Shown: positions 31,891 to 43,808, counted from the first letter of the stretch. The stretch is 64,000 bases of DNA from Branchipolynoe longqiensis (GCA_030323885.1 CM059193.1:94542852-94606851); one strand, 5' to 3'. Program-made: numbers and translations. Notes: a model not told the origin generated them from the letters alone.

Positions 31891-34160
31891 AGTCTTAACT
31901 CAGAGTCAGGCATGGAGAGATGCTACAGGAAGTGTGCCACACCTACCAACTCCCACCTCTGTGCCAGGTCTTATCTCACAGTCAGGCACAGAGACACGCT
32001 ACAGGAAGTGTGCACACCTATCAACTCCCACCTCTGTGTCGGGTCTTATCTCACAGTCAGGCATGGAGAGACGCTACAGGAAGTGTGCCACACCTGTCAA
32101 CTCCCACCTCTGTGCCAGGTCTTATCTCACAGTCAGGCACGGAGACACGCTACAGGAAGTGTGCCACACCTATCAACTCCCACCTCTGTGCCGGGTCTTA
32201 TCTCACAGTCAGGCACGGAGAGACGCTACAGGAAGTGTGCCACACCTATCAACTCCCACCTCTGTGCCGGGTCTTATCTCACAGTCAGGCACGGAGAGAC
32301 GCTACAGGAAGTGTGCCACACCTACCAACTCCCACCTCTGTGCCGGGTCTTATCTCACAGTCAGGCACGGAGAGACGCTACAGGAAGTGTGCCATACCTG
32401 TCAACTCCCACCTCTGTGCCAGGTCTTATCTCACAGTCAGGCACGAGAGACCTACAGGAAGTGTGCCACACCTGTCAACTCCCACCTCTGTGCCGGTCTT
32501 ATCTCACAGTCAGGCACGGAAACGCTACAGGAAGTGTGCCACACCTTCAACTCCCACCTCTGTGCCGGTCTTATCTCACAGTCAGGCACGGAGAGACGCT
32601 ACAGGAAGTGTGCCACACCTACCAACTCCCACCTCTGTGCCGGGTCTTATCTTACAGTCAGGCACGGAGAGACGCTACAGGAAGCGTGCCACACCTATCA
32701 ACTCCCACCTCTGTGCTGGGTCTTATCTCACAGTCAGGCACGAGAGACGCAACAGGAAGTGTGCCACACCTATCAACTCCCACCTCTATGCCGAGTCTTA
32801 TCTTACAGTCAGGCACGCAGAGATGCTACAGGAAGTGTGCCACACCTGTCAACTCCCACCTCTGTGCCGGGTCTTATCTTACAGTCAGGCACGGAGAGAC
32901 GCTACAGGAAGTGTGCCACACCTGTCAACTCCCACCTCTGTGCCGGGTCTTATCTCACAGTCAGGCACGGAGAGACGCTACAGGAAGTGTGCCACACCTG
33001 TCAACTCCCACCTCTGTGCCGGGTCTTATCTCACAGTCAGGCACGGAGAGACGCTACAGGAAGTGTGCCACACCTGTCAACTCCCACCTCTGTGCCGGGT
33101 CTTATCTCACAGTCAGCACGGAGAGACGCTACAGGAAGTGTCCACACCTGTCAACTCCCACCTCTGTGCCAGGTCTTATCTCACAGTCAGGCACGGAGAG
33201 ACACTACAGGAAGTGTGCCACACCTATCAACTCCCACCTCTGTGCCGGGTCTTATCTCACAGTCAGGCACGGAGAGACGCTACAGGAAGTGTGCCACACC
33301 TATCAACTCCCACCTCTGTGCCGGGTCTTATCTCACAGTCAGGCACGGAGAGACGCTACAGGAAGTGTGCCACACCTATCAACTCCCACCTCTGTGCCGG
33401 GTCTTATCTCACAGTCAGGCACGGAGAGACGCTACAGGAAGTGTGCCACACCTATCAACTCCCACCTCTGTGCCGGGTCTTATCTCACAGTCAGGCACGG
33501 AGAGATGCTACAGGAAGTGTGCCACACCTATCAACTCCCACCTCTGTGCCGGGTCTTATCTCACAGTCAGGCACGGAGAGACGCTACAGGAAGTGTGCCA
33601 CACCTATCAACTCCCACCTCTGTGCCGGGTCTTATCTCACAGTCAGGCACGGAGAGACACTACAGGAAGTGTGCCACACCTATCAACTCCCACCTCTGTG
33701 CCGGGTCTTATCTCACAGTCAGGCACGGAGAGATGCTACAGGAAGTGTGCCACACCTATCAACTCCCACCTCTGTGCCGGGTCTTATCTCACAGTCAGGC
33801 ACGGAGAGACGCTACAGGAAGTGTGCCACACCTATCAACTCCCACCTCTGTGCCGGGTCTTATCTCACAGTCAGGCACGGAGAGACGCTACAGGAAGTGT
33901 GCCACACCTGTCAACTCCCACCTCTGTGCCGGGTCTTATCTCACAGTCAGGCACGGAGAGACGCTACAGGAAGTGTGCCACACCTATCAACTCCCACCTC
34001 TGTGCCGGGTCTTATCTCACAGTCAGGCACGGAGAGACACTACAGGAAGTGTGCCACACCTGTCAACTCCCACCTCTGTGCCAGGTCTTATCTCACAGTC
34101 AGGCACAGAGAGACGCTACAGGAAGTGTGCCATACCTGTCAACTCCCACCTCTGTGCCGG
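31891..34160. repeat. 76-bp minisatellite, ~30 copies
   Basis: Unit GAGAGACGCTACAGGAAGTG, TGCCACACCTATCAACTCCC, ACCTCTGTGCCGGGTCTTAT, CTCACAGTCAGGCACG; spacing 76 bp. No plus-strand frame of the monomer has a stop and 76 is not a multiple of 3, so three overlapping frames of ~760-790 codons exist. I judge them artefacts. Indel-rich monomers cluster at 32450-32570 and 33110-33150. Confidence 0.96.
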
Positions 34161-34283
34161 GTGGTGCTGGTTGCTATGCAACAGCCAGGACTGTGACCGT
34201 GAGTAGTATAAGGACTGTGGCATTGGCACTGGTGTACACTGCGCATGCCCCAAAAAACTGGTGACCTACATTCTCTGCTATGT

Positions 34284-34625
34284 TGGTTGGTTGGTTGTTG
34301 GAGCCTTACGTCCTGGCAACATCTAACGTTATATCAGGATGGGTACCGACTTGTGACAGGGCGCACCCATGGCAACTTTATAGTGCTGCCCCACTGGGAG
34401 ATCAGGCCCATGATGTGGTATCCCACTCAGTCACATTATCCTGACAATGAGCCCACCAGTCCTTGCCCTATCGTAATAATGCCGAGTGCCTGGCTAGGAA
34501 GTGACAAGTATAAATTTTTAAGTCATTGGTTTGACTCGACCAGGGTTCGAACCCGTGAGTTCAAATCCCACGGTCTACCAAAACGGAAGACACATGCTCA
34601 ACTCATTCGGCCATCCCGCCTGGTC
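34284..34625 (-). mobile_element. SINE1 copy with 12-bp target-site duplication
   Basis: Full-length reverse SINE1 flanked by exact TCTCTGCTATGT at 34272-34283 and 34626-34637. Confidence 0.95.
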
Positions 34626-34654
34626 TCTCTGCTATGTGACCGACTTACTATGTT

Positions 34655-34829
34655 GTACTGCTCTAATGACACAAGTTGTTTTACTGCCAAAATGACACCA
34701 GTAGTTATACTGCCAAAATGACACCAGTAGTTTTACTGCCCTAATGACACCAGTTATTTTACTAGCCAAATGACACCATTGTTGTTTTACTGCCCAAATG
34801 ACACCAGTTATTTCACTTCCCAAATGACA
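34655..34829. repeat. 28-bp minisatellite, left part
   Basis: TTTTACTGCCAAAATGACAC units, the same family as 36188-37370. Separated from it by a 1.36-kb insertion. Confidence 0.92.
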
Positions 34830-34915
34830 TGTGGGAATGTGATAGGTCACGACCAACAAACGGGGCTGCCCCAATTGACCAATTTCATGTGACGTCAGCA
34901 TAGGTATTTAGGTCA

Positions 34916-35614
34916 GTGCGCGCGTTGCTTGGCTGCAGGACAACATCCGGTCACACTGCAAACTCACTGGCTATGAGCAATCTTCATAGAGAAAAGGTGA
35001 AATATCTCTAAAGCAACACCACTTAGAAACAAACTGCTTGGAACACATATAGAAAACATATTCAACGAATAGATTATATTAAATTTATAAGGTTGGGGTT
35101 ATGGATTTCTATTAATTTTGAATAAAATAAGGGTTTTGTACTGCACGTACCAGCAAATTGAGTGCATTGTCAATGGCCGTGAGCAATCTTCTTACAGAAA
35201 AAGTGAAATATCTCTAAAACTACACCACCTAGAGACATACCGCTTGGTACACATATAGAAAACATATTCAACAAATAGATTATATTAAATTAAAAGGTTG
35301 GGGTTCTGGATTTCTATTAAATTTGAATAAAATAAGGGTTTTGTACTGCACGTACCGGCAAACTCAGTGCATTGTCAATGGCCGTGAGCAATCTTCTTAC
35401 AGAAAAAGTGAAATATCTCTAAAACCACACTACATAGAGACAAACCGCTTGGACCACATATAGAAAACATATTTACTGAATAGATTATATTAAATTTATA
35501 TGGTTAGGCTTCTGCATTGCTATTAATTCTGAATAAAATAAACGGTTTACACTGCGCGTACGGGCAAACTCAGTGGCAGTGTGCCTTCGTTCTGCAGCCG
35601 AGCTGCGCGCGCAT
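34916..35614. mobile_element. Fold-back element with three internal tandem repeats
   Basis: Inverted termini of about 45 bp (left GTGCGCGCGTTGCTTGGCTG, right ending CTGCAGCCGAGCTGCGCGCG), roughly 80% complementary. Inside are three tandem units of ~206-215 bp (GAGCAATCTTC at 34975, 35181, 35396), each with AAAGTGAAATATCTCTAAA and ATATAGAAAACATATT. No coding sequence. Confidence 0.7.
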
Positions 35615-35779
35615 AGACGATGTTTAAAAACATTGAAAGGGGTCTATGGAGAAACCTGGACCACCCTCAGTAGACAACAAACAACCACAAACCATCAAAA
35701 ACTGAGACTCCCGATCTGAAAAAATACAAAATTATATATGTAAAAAAGGGAGACCCTGAAAACACTCTGCGGCAAAACC

Positions 35780-36185
35780 CCAGAAGGGCATGTGATAGGT
35801 GATGGCCCACAAAGTGGGCTACCCCAAGGGGGTAATCTGGACCACCCTCAGGAGATAACAAACAGCTACAAACTATGTACAAGCCTATAAATGTAGAGTA
35901 GGCTAGCTCATACGTTGTACTAAAACACAAAACAAAAACAAAAAAACTAATATACTATTCATACCCACTACAAGGGTGATCAGAAAATAAAAACAATATA
36001 CCTATCAAAACACCTGATGCTAAATAATCACCATGTACCTGCTACTGTGTGAGAAACAAAAACATCTTATCACCTCCTACTGTGTGATAAGATTAAACCA
36101 CTACTACAGCTGGCCAGCATTGAAAACAAGCCCGAGCACTCGAGCTTACAGTTTAAACACAGCATAATTGTTTTATTCTTTTTTA
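35780..36185. repeat. Dispersed repeat R1, copy 2
   Basis: See 505-1000. Shares GTGATAGG, 'acaagcctat', TAGAGTAGGCTAG-like and ACAGCTGGCCAGCATTGAAA segments. Confidence 0.65.
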
Positions 36186-36187
36186 AA

Positions 36188-37370
36188 CCAATTGTTTTAC
36201 TGCCCAAATGACGCCCATACTTTTACTGCCCAAATGACACCAGTTGTTTTACTATGCAAATGACACCAGTTGTTTTACTACACAAATGACAACAGTTATT
36301 TTACTTCCCTAATGTCACCATACTTGTTTTACTGCCATAATAACAAACTAGCTGTTTTAAAAACAAAATAGTTGTTTCACTGCCCTAATGACACCAGAGT
36401 TCTGTTACTGCCCTAATGACACCATACTTGTTTTACTGCCTTAATGACACCATACTTGTTTACTGCCCTAATGACACCATAGTGTTTTTCTGCCCTAATG
36501 ACACCAGAGTTCTTTTACTGCCCTAATGACACCATACTTGTTTTACTGCCTTAATGACACCATACTTGTTTACTGCCCTAATACCACCATAGTGTTTCCC
36601 TGCCCTAATGACACCAGAGTTATTTTACTGTCCTAATGACACCATACTTGTTTTACTGCCCTAATGACACCAGAGTTTTCTTACTGCCCTAATGACACCA
36701 TACTTGTTTTACTGCCCTAATGACACCAGAGTTCTTTTACTGCCCTAATGACACCATACTTGTTTTACTGCCTTAATGACACCATACTTGTTTACTGCCC
36801 TAATACCACCATAGTGTTTCCCTGCCCTAATGACACCAGAGTTATTTTACTGTCCTAATGACACCATACTTGTTTTACTGCCCTAATGACACCATACTTG
36901 TTTACTGCCCTAATACCACCATACTTGTTTTACTGCCCTAATGACACCAGAGTTCTCTTACTGCCCTAATGACACCATACTTGTTTTACTGCCCTAATGA
37001 CACCATACTTGTTTACTGCCCTAATGACACCATACTTGTTTTACTGCCCTAATGACACCAGAGTTTTCTTACTGCCCTAATGACACCATACTTGTTTTAC
37101 TGCCCTAATGACACCATACTTGTTTTACTGCCCTAATGACACCATACTTGTTTACTGCCCTAATGACACCAGAATTCTTTTACTGCCCTAATGACACCAG
37201 AATTCTTTTACTTTCCTAATGACACCATACTCGTTGTACTGCCCTAATGACCCCACAATTGTTTACTGCCCTAATGACACCATATTTATTTTACTGCCCT
37301 AATGACACCAGAGTTCTTGTACTGCCCTAATGACACCATACTTCTTTTACCACCTAATACCACCAGAGGT
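36188..37370. repeat. 28-bp minisatellite, right part, ~40 copies
   Basis: TTTTACTGCCCTAATGACAC, then CATACTTG or CAGAGTTC: two alternating subtypes. Decays to the right up to ~37460. Confidence 0.95.
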
Positions 37371-37526
37371 GATACGAGTGGTATTCTTTCTTTGTCCTAC
37401 TCCCCTCATCACATTTTGTTCTTTTGTTATTCCACTGCCCCAATAACACCAGCTTTGTTCTTTCTTCTATCCGAGTGCATTTGCCAGATAATGCCAGATG
37501 TTTTCTTTACCTATATTCACATGATA

Positions 37527-37719
37527 CAGTAAAACCTCTCTAACTCGACCGACCATGGGATCGACTTTAAATGGTCTAGTTAGGGAGGTGGTCGGTTTAG
37601 GGATTTTATTTTTATCATTACAATGGTATTGTATGGGTGTTTGTTTGGGACCCAAATAAAGTGATCAATATAGGGGAGTGGTCAATCTGTGGAGGTGGTC
37701 AGTTAGAGAGGCTTTACTG
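37527..37719. mobile_element. pogo/mariner-like MITE, copy 2
   Basis: 193 bp, termini CAGTAAAACCTCTCTAA and GAGAGGCTTTACTG, TA on both sides (37525-37526, 37720-37721). Confidence 0.9.
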
Positions 37720-37848
37720 TATATTATTAAATTATGTATCAAATGGATACACACTGTGTTATATCAGTATAAATATGGGCATGCACTGCTTTATTACCCT
37801 ATTACCGCGCCTTTATTACCTTGTTTTTTCCCCTATTTTCTTTTGGTA

Positions 37849-38035
37849 TATATTTGATTCATCTGAATACATAATTTGTCGGTGCTGAGGCACTGGTCGT
37901 CCATCTGTTGGAGTGATCACATTTGGTTTGTACATGGTGATGGGGAAGTGGAATGTGCTGCATTGTGTGCAGCACATCCCATTCTGAACATTGAAAATGG
38001 GGGAAGTCTATGCTGTATAGCGTACAACACCGGGT
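37849..38035. repeat. Dispersed repeat R2, copy 2
   Basis: Matches 12474-12640. DNA on to ~38365 is AT-rich and unique. Confidence 0.65.
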
Positions 38036-38365
38036 ACTCAACATAGTGCCCAGTATTTGCATCAAGACGCGGTGTGCAGTAAAGTACACTAATGGGTAAA
38101 TCATATGCTGTGGTTGTATATCAGTTAGATTTGGTTTGAATATTGGTTAGTCTCTTAATAGAGCAATGCTATAATATTCTAATGCTGCCTTATTGTATTC
38201 CACTGTAGCCTCACTCTCGACTCTACTACAAGCGCCACCTACATTCCACGTCACACAATACTGACCCAGTATCTATATGCGCATAATGCATTATATAAAT
38301 AAATACATCAGCATAAGTAAAAGAAAACCACTAAATATAGAATATGTCACCATAAATAATACAAA

Positions 38366-38860
38366 TTACTGTCATGGGGGTGATGAAAATGGGAAAATAT
38401 TGTGCCTAGAGCGGGACTCGAACCCACATCTCTTTGCATTCCGGGCCAGTGTGCTAACCATTACACCACCTAGGCTCCCTGATATCAACACATGACCCAC
38501 GCCTACCTGTCTACTTGCCTGAACGGTCCGTGCAGACTACTACACTCGTCCCCCTGGAATTGTAAGTCTTTTACTGCTTACAATTCCATACATACAGGCA
38601 ACGCACTTACATATACATACACAGGGTAGGTTCAACAACTATACAGCGCAAAGCTTGTACAGGATCATGGTCACGGCAGCCAGTGTCGTGGGGGTGATGA
38701 AAATGAGAAAATATTGTGCCTAGAGCGGGACTCGAACCCACATCTCTTTGCATTCCGGGCCAGTGTGCTAACCATTACACCACCTAGGCTCCCTGATATC
38801 AACACACTACCCACGCCTACCTGTCTACTTGCCTGAACGGTCCGTGCAGACTACTACATT
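38366..38860 (-). repeat. tRNA-like cassette, locus 2 (two tandem copies)
   Basis: Two tRNA-like units ~316 bp apart (minus strand; 38400-38473 and ~38717-38790). A 72-nt cloverleaf can be drawn. Acceptor stem GCCTAGG/TCTAGGC pairs fully (one G-U), D-stem GTGT/GCAC pairs, and T-stem GTGGG/CCCGC encloses TTCGAGT. The anticodon stem is broken (CTGGC against GCAAA) and the T expected before the anticodon is missing. The D-arm resembles tRNA-Gln (GTGTAATGGTTAGCAC). Both flanks of the tRNA are conserved in each copy, so the amplified unit is larger than the tRNA. Likely pseudogenes or a repeat family rather than functional tRNAs. Confidence 0.7.
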
Positions 38861-39018
38861 ACCATACACTGCTTTGTCCTATATCTCAAACGGGAGATTT
38901 ATCACGCCAAGAGCTTTAATTTGATATATGTTAGTGCAAAGGTACACCACAATAGTATATATTTGCATGCATCGAATGCACCTGATAAAATCATATTTCG
39001 CAAAGTTCGCTAAGGGGT

Positions 39019-39020
<2 letters not shown>

Positions 39021-39061
<41 letters not shown>
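39021..39061. repeat. Poly-G run (41 bp)
   Basis: Uninterrupted G on the plus strand, leading into the G-rich array. Length is likely imprecise. Confidence 0.9.
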
Positions 39062-39062
<1 letters not shown>

Positions 39063-39109
39063 GAGGAGAACTGCACCTGCACTCACCATGTGCGTGCATT
39101 GTACACAGA

Positions 39110-39645
39110 CAATGAAACAGTGGGTGGGAGGGAGGCGGAAGGAGGTGGTGGAGGGAGTGGTGGGAGAGGTTGTGGGAAAGGGCTGGTGAGGGAAGTGGTG
39201 GAGGGAAGTGGTGGAGGTGGTTGAGATGGTGGGAGATGGTGGGTGGTAGGAAGGATGGTGGGGGAAGGAGTGGTGGAAGGTGGGGGTTGGGAGGGAGGTT
39301 GTGGGAAGGGGCAGGTGGGAGGGAGGTGGTGGGAGGTGGTTGGAGATGGTGGGAGATGGTGGGTGGTTGGAAGGAGGTGGTGGGGGAAGGAGGTTGTGGG
39401 AAAGGGGCTGGTGGGAGGGAGGTTGTGTGAGGGAAGTGGTGGTAGGGAGGTGGTGGGAGGTGGTTGGAGATGGTGGGTGGTAGGAAGGTGGTAGGAGGGA
39501 GGAGGTGGTGGGAGGGAGTTGGGAGGGAGATGATGGGAGGGAGGTGGTGGGAGGTGGTGGGAGGGGTGTGGTGGTGGATTCAGATGGTAGGAGGGGGGCT
39601 GTGGGGTGAGAATGTGGCGGCAGCGAGGGGGAGGGGGGGGGGGGG
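39110..39645. repeat. G-rich minisatellite (GGTGGTGGGAGG)
   Basis: GGAGGTGGTGGGAGGTGG, GATGGTGGG and GGTAGGAAGG words with almost no C on the plus strand. Dense G-runs with short loops give strong G-quadruplex potential. Frames are Gly/Trp or Pro/Ser low complexity. Confidence 0.92.
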
Positions 39646-39659
39646 CTGGCTAACACGAA

Positions 39660-39888
39660 CACGACGATAACGCTGGCGCGCCTCCAACTGATCAGCACTG
39701 CACCAAACTGGCAACTTGAGCGTGTAAACAAACGGAACGCCCGCCGCTTAGCAACCGACTGGAAGGCGCTGCATCCTGCAACAGGCGCATGCGTCGGTGT
39801 GAGGGACGTCCCAGGGCCGGGCTACTAACGAGTCGCTGCACAGTTACTGCACCATACATACACGGTCAAATGATCACCAAGAGGCTGG
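39660..39888. promoter_or_regulatory. Possible CpG promoter with NRF1-like site
   Basis: Unique CpG-containing segment with GCGCATGCG at 39785-39793 and GGGACGTCCC nearby. No start codon and donor pair is convincing. Confidence 0.2.
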
Positions 39889-40223
39889 CACCAGATGGGA
39901 TGGCCGAATCAGTTGAATGCCCGTCTCCCGTTTTGGTAGATCGTGGGATTCGAACCCACGGGTGCGAAACCCCGGTCGAGACAAACCAATGACTTAAAAC
40001 TTTATACTTGTCACTTCCTAGGAAGATGCTCGGCATTATTAGGATAGGGCAAGGACTGGTTGGCTCAGTGTCAGGATAATGTGACTGAATGGGATATCAG
40101 ATCATGGTGCTGGCAGTGGGCCAGCACTATAAAGTCGCCATGAGTGTGCACTGTCACAGGTCGGTACCAGTCCTGATATGATGTTAGATGTTGCCAGGAC
40201 TGTAATACTCCAACAACCAACCA
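39889..40223 (+). mobile_element. SINE1 copy with 13-bp target-site duplication
   Basis: Full-length SINE1 (GATGGGATGGCCGAATCAGT head), flanked by ACCAAGAGGCTGG (39876-39888) and ACCAAGCGGCTGG (40224-40236), one mismatch. Confidence 0.93.
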
Positions 40224-40299
40224 ACCAAGCGGCTGGAAACGAGATGTGTGGCTGTGCAGTTAGGATAATTCAGTATATCACAGGTGGAGCTCATTATTA

Positions 40300-40475
40300 A
40301 AAGTACCCGATATCCCACTCAGTCACATTATCCTGATTCTAAGCCAACCAGTCCTTGTTCTATCCTATTAATGCCAAGCGTCAGGCTAGGTAGCGACAAG
40401 TATAAAATTTGTAAGTCATTGGTTTGACTCGCGACTCGGGTGCGCTCTACTAATTCGGCCACTGCGTCTGTGTCT
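40300..40475 (-). mobile_element. SINE1, tail-truncated copy
   Basis: Body and head only (GATATCCCACTCAGTCACAT ... AATTCGGCCACTGCGTC). DNA to 40852 is unique with no gene seen. Confidence 0.75.
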
Positions 40476-40852
40476 GAGTACTGCGCACTGGTACAACCAC
40501 AACTTCCAGTCAGAACCAGTCAGCCTGGATGTAGCTGCCTCCACCCCCCACAGACAACCCGGTACAAGCGCTCTTAGTATCTATCTAAGTACAAAGGGCA
40601 TTGGCTATCAACAAAGGTTGCCTTTCGGGTGCACTGACATCTCAGCTTCTGACAGTTAAAAACATTGAGCTGAAATCATTTGACAAATCACCCTCCCCCC
40701 AAACAAAGGAAAATAATCCCATTAGCTACCCACTCCCCCTCCCCTCACCAGAGATGTCAACATGATGTGACCAAAAATAGGAAGATTCTAACATTTTATT
40801 AGTAAGATAGGTTTTTGTGCTGCAACACGCGACACAAGTTTAATACAAAATC

Positions 40853-42462
40853 CCACCATGTATCCCACCATGTGTCTCTATGTATCCCACCATGTGTTTA
40901 TATGTATCCCACCATGTCTCTATGTATCCCACCATGTCTCTATGTAGCCCACCATGTGTCTTTGTGTACCCCACCATGTATAGATGTACCCCACCATGTG
41001 TATCTATGTACCCCACCATGTGTCTCTATGTATCCCACCATGTGTATCTATGTACCCCACCATGTGTCTCTATGTATCCCACCATGTGTATCTATGTACC
41101 CCACCATGTGTATCTATGTATCCCACCATGTGTCACTATGTATCCCACCATGTGTCGCTATGTATCCCACCATGTGTCTCTGTGTATCCCACCATGTGTA
41201 TCTATGTACCCCACCATGTGTATCTATGTACCCCACCATGTGTCTCTATGTATCCCACCATGTCTCTATGTATCCCACCATGTGTCGCTATGTATCCCAC
41301 CATGTGTCTCTGTGTATCCCACCATATGTCTATGTATCCCACCATGTGTCTCTATGTACCCCACCATGTGTCTCTATGTACCCCACCATGTGTCTCTATG
41401 TATCCCACCATGTGTCTCTATGTACCCCACCATGTGTCTCTATGTACCCCACCATGTGTCTCTATGTATCCCACCATGTGTCGCTATGTACCCCACCATG
41501 TGTCTCTATGTATCCCACCATGTGTCGCTATGTACCCCACCATGTGTCTCTATGTATCCCACCATGTGTCGCTATGTATCCCACCATGTGTCTCTATGTA
41601 CCCCACCATGTGTCTCTGTGTACCCCACCATGTATAGATGTATCCCACTATGTGTCTCTATGTAGCCCACCATGTGTCTATGTGTCCCACTATGTGTCTC
41701 TATGTATCCCACCATGTGTCTCTATGTATCACACCATGTGTCTCTATGTATCCCACCATGTCTCTATGTATCCCATGTCTCTGTGTATCCCACCATGTGT
41801 CTCTATGTATCCGACCATGTCTCTATGTATCCCACCATGTCTTTGTGTATCCCACCATGTGTCTCTATGTATCCAACCATGTCTCTATGTATCCCACCAT
41901 GTCTCTATGTATCCCACCATGTGTCTCTATGTATCCCACCATATCTCTATGTATCCCACCATGTGTCTCTATGTATCCCACCATGTTTCTGTGTATCCCA
42001 CCATGTGTCTCTGGGTATCCCACCAGGTGTCTCTGTGTATCCCACCATGTGTCTCTATGTATCCCACCATGTGTCTCTATGTATCCCACCATGTGTCTCT
42101 ATGTATCCCACCATGTGTCCCTATGTATTGCACCATGTGTCTCTGTGTATCCCACCATGTGTCTGTGTATCCCACCATGTGTCTCTGTGTATCCCACCAT
42201 GTGTCTCTATGTATCCCACCATGTGTCCCTATGTATTGCACCATGTGTCTCTGTGTATCCCACCATGTGTCTGTGTATCCCACCATGTGCCTCTGTGTAT
42301 CCCACCATGTGTCTATATGTATCCCACCAGGTGTCTCTGTGTATCCCATCATGTGTCTCTGTATCCCACCATGTCTCTATGTATCCCACCATGTGTCTAT
42401 GTATCCCATCATGTGTCTCTATTTATCCCACCATGTCCCTATGTATCCCACCATGTGTCTCC
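40853..42462. repeat. 22-bp minisatellite, ~73 copies
   Basis: Unit TATGTATCCCACCATGTGTC plus TC. Frames up to 551 codons (CVSHHVSLCIPP-type) arise from a stop-free monomer of non-multiple-of-3 length. I regard them as artefacts. Confidence 0.96.
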
Positions 42463-42517
42463 AACCATAACAAACATTCACTACATACAAACTGCGATGT
42501 TCGGAAATAATAGTTAT

Positions 42518-42738
42518 TTAATGGCTGCACATTATGGTTTTACAATATTTCAATGCAAATACCAAAACCAAACAGCTAGTGATTGATGCGGGTCCATCAC
42601 CATGGCAACTGTTCACTCTGTGTTTATATACAGCAACCACATGGCCGGAAACCACATGGTGCCGCTCGGTAAGTGTTCTGATCGGTCGGTACAGGAGACG
42701 GCCATAAACATCAACGGTGTAGACAGCATCATGTGACC
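42518..42738 (-). CDS. Candidate terminal coding exon, conflicting signals
   Basis: On the minus strand a CCTATTTCAG acceptor at 42739 opens a frame of ~73 codons to TAA (RSHDAVYTVDVYGRLLYRPI near its start, VFALKYCKTIMCSH at its end). However, the plus strand here has a good acceptor (GTGTTTATATACAG at 42635) and a perfect donor (CTCG|GTAAGT at 42671) around a 35-nt segment, plus an ATG with good context at 42642. At most one reading is right. No protein recognised. Confidence 0.22.
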
Positions 42739-43041
42739 TCCTGAAATAGGGCACTTGCCACAAATAAGAAGTATGGGTGCACTGAATTTTAATTGGCAAT
42801 CGTCGAGTTTGTCGGTCCACTGAGAGTTCAGCCTTTTAGACGCTATGCATCATAATGGACATATCCTATGTCTTGTAGTACTTTGCATAAATTTACATAA
42901 GAACCAGTGACAAAACCCTTGAACAGACACTGATAATATATGATAACAGGATGACGGCAACCGGAAGTACTTTCCCTCAGCCTCACGGATCCATCCACGA
43001 CACTGTCCATATAACCAATGTAACCTTTGACCTTTTATTAA

Positions 43042-43372
43042 ATCTGCATAATCTGATGGTTTTGAGTTTCCGCCATTTTCTGAGATAAATACATTAGATT
43101 GATCATTGTAATCTACTTTACTTTAGTTTCATGCAACTTTTATGTTACATGGCTAAAATTGGAGATATTTCAAGTGAAAACGTACTAAATTAATTTCAGT
43201 AAGAAAGTCAAAATTCTGCCGCGATAGATTTCAGCAGAAACAGGTTCTATTGATTTGGCTTAATGCACCAAATGAACTGGTATCTAAGTTGGATATGTAG
43301 GATCAAATCTAGGTCAATGTTTTGGTTTTGAAAATTTGATGCTTTAATCGGACTATGCAGCATTAACTTTTA
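43042..43372 (-). mobile_element. TTAA-MITE copy
   Basis: 331 bp between TTAA at 43038-43041 and 43373-43376. Right terminus CGGACTATGCAGCAT intact, left ATCTGCATAATCTGATGG. Confidence 0.85.
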
Positions 43373-43518
43373 AAGTACAGTCGAGCGATTACGTGAACCT
43401 TACCTGAATGTTGGCGGATGTTCTGTAAGCCGGTAATCCAGGTTAATGAAGGTAAACCAAAGATGGTGCTCACCTGAAATGTGCAACAAAGAACAGTCAA
43501 TACGAGGTGCAGATTAAC

Positions 43519-43808
43519 GGATTCGCTTTGGAGTTTGGTTTCCGGTCAAGTCAAACCAATTACTATAAAATTGATACTTGTTGCTTCCTAGCCTGACGCT
43601 CAGAATTAATAGGATAGGCCAAGGACTGTTTAGCTCAGTGTGAGGATAATGTGACTGAGTGGGATATCGGGTCATGGTGCTGGAGGCCTGATTTCCCAGT
43701 GGGTCAGCTGTATATAGTCGCCATGAGTGCACACTGTCACAAGTCGGTACCCATCCTGATATGACCTTAGATGTTGCCAGGACTTAAAGACTCCAACAAC
43801 CAACCAGC
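43519..43808 (+). mobile_element. SINE1, head-truncated copy
   Basis: B-box-proximal part, body and complete tail, ending CAACAACCAACC. Confidence 0.85.

Larger units (their letters stand above)
34830..36187. repeat. Composite insertion splitting the 28-bp array
   Basis: 1,358 bp of unrelated DNA between two parts of one array. It contains an R1 start-like fragment (34836-34885), a fold-back element (34916-35614), and an R1 copy (35780-36185). CTGGACCACCCTCAG occurs near 35658 and 35849, so there is internal duplication. No clear target duplication found. Confidence 0.75.

Noticed and set aside
31870..34264. Three overlapping frames of 758-794 codons
   Set aside because: Pure translation of the 76-bp array in every frame; no frame is preferred.
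40815..42586. Frames up to 551 codons rich in Cys, His, Ser and Pro
   Set aside because: Pure translation of the 22-bp array; Cys/His content comes from the CACCATGTGT words, not from zinc-finger spacing.
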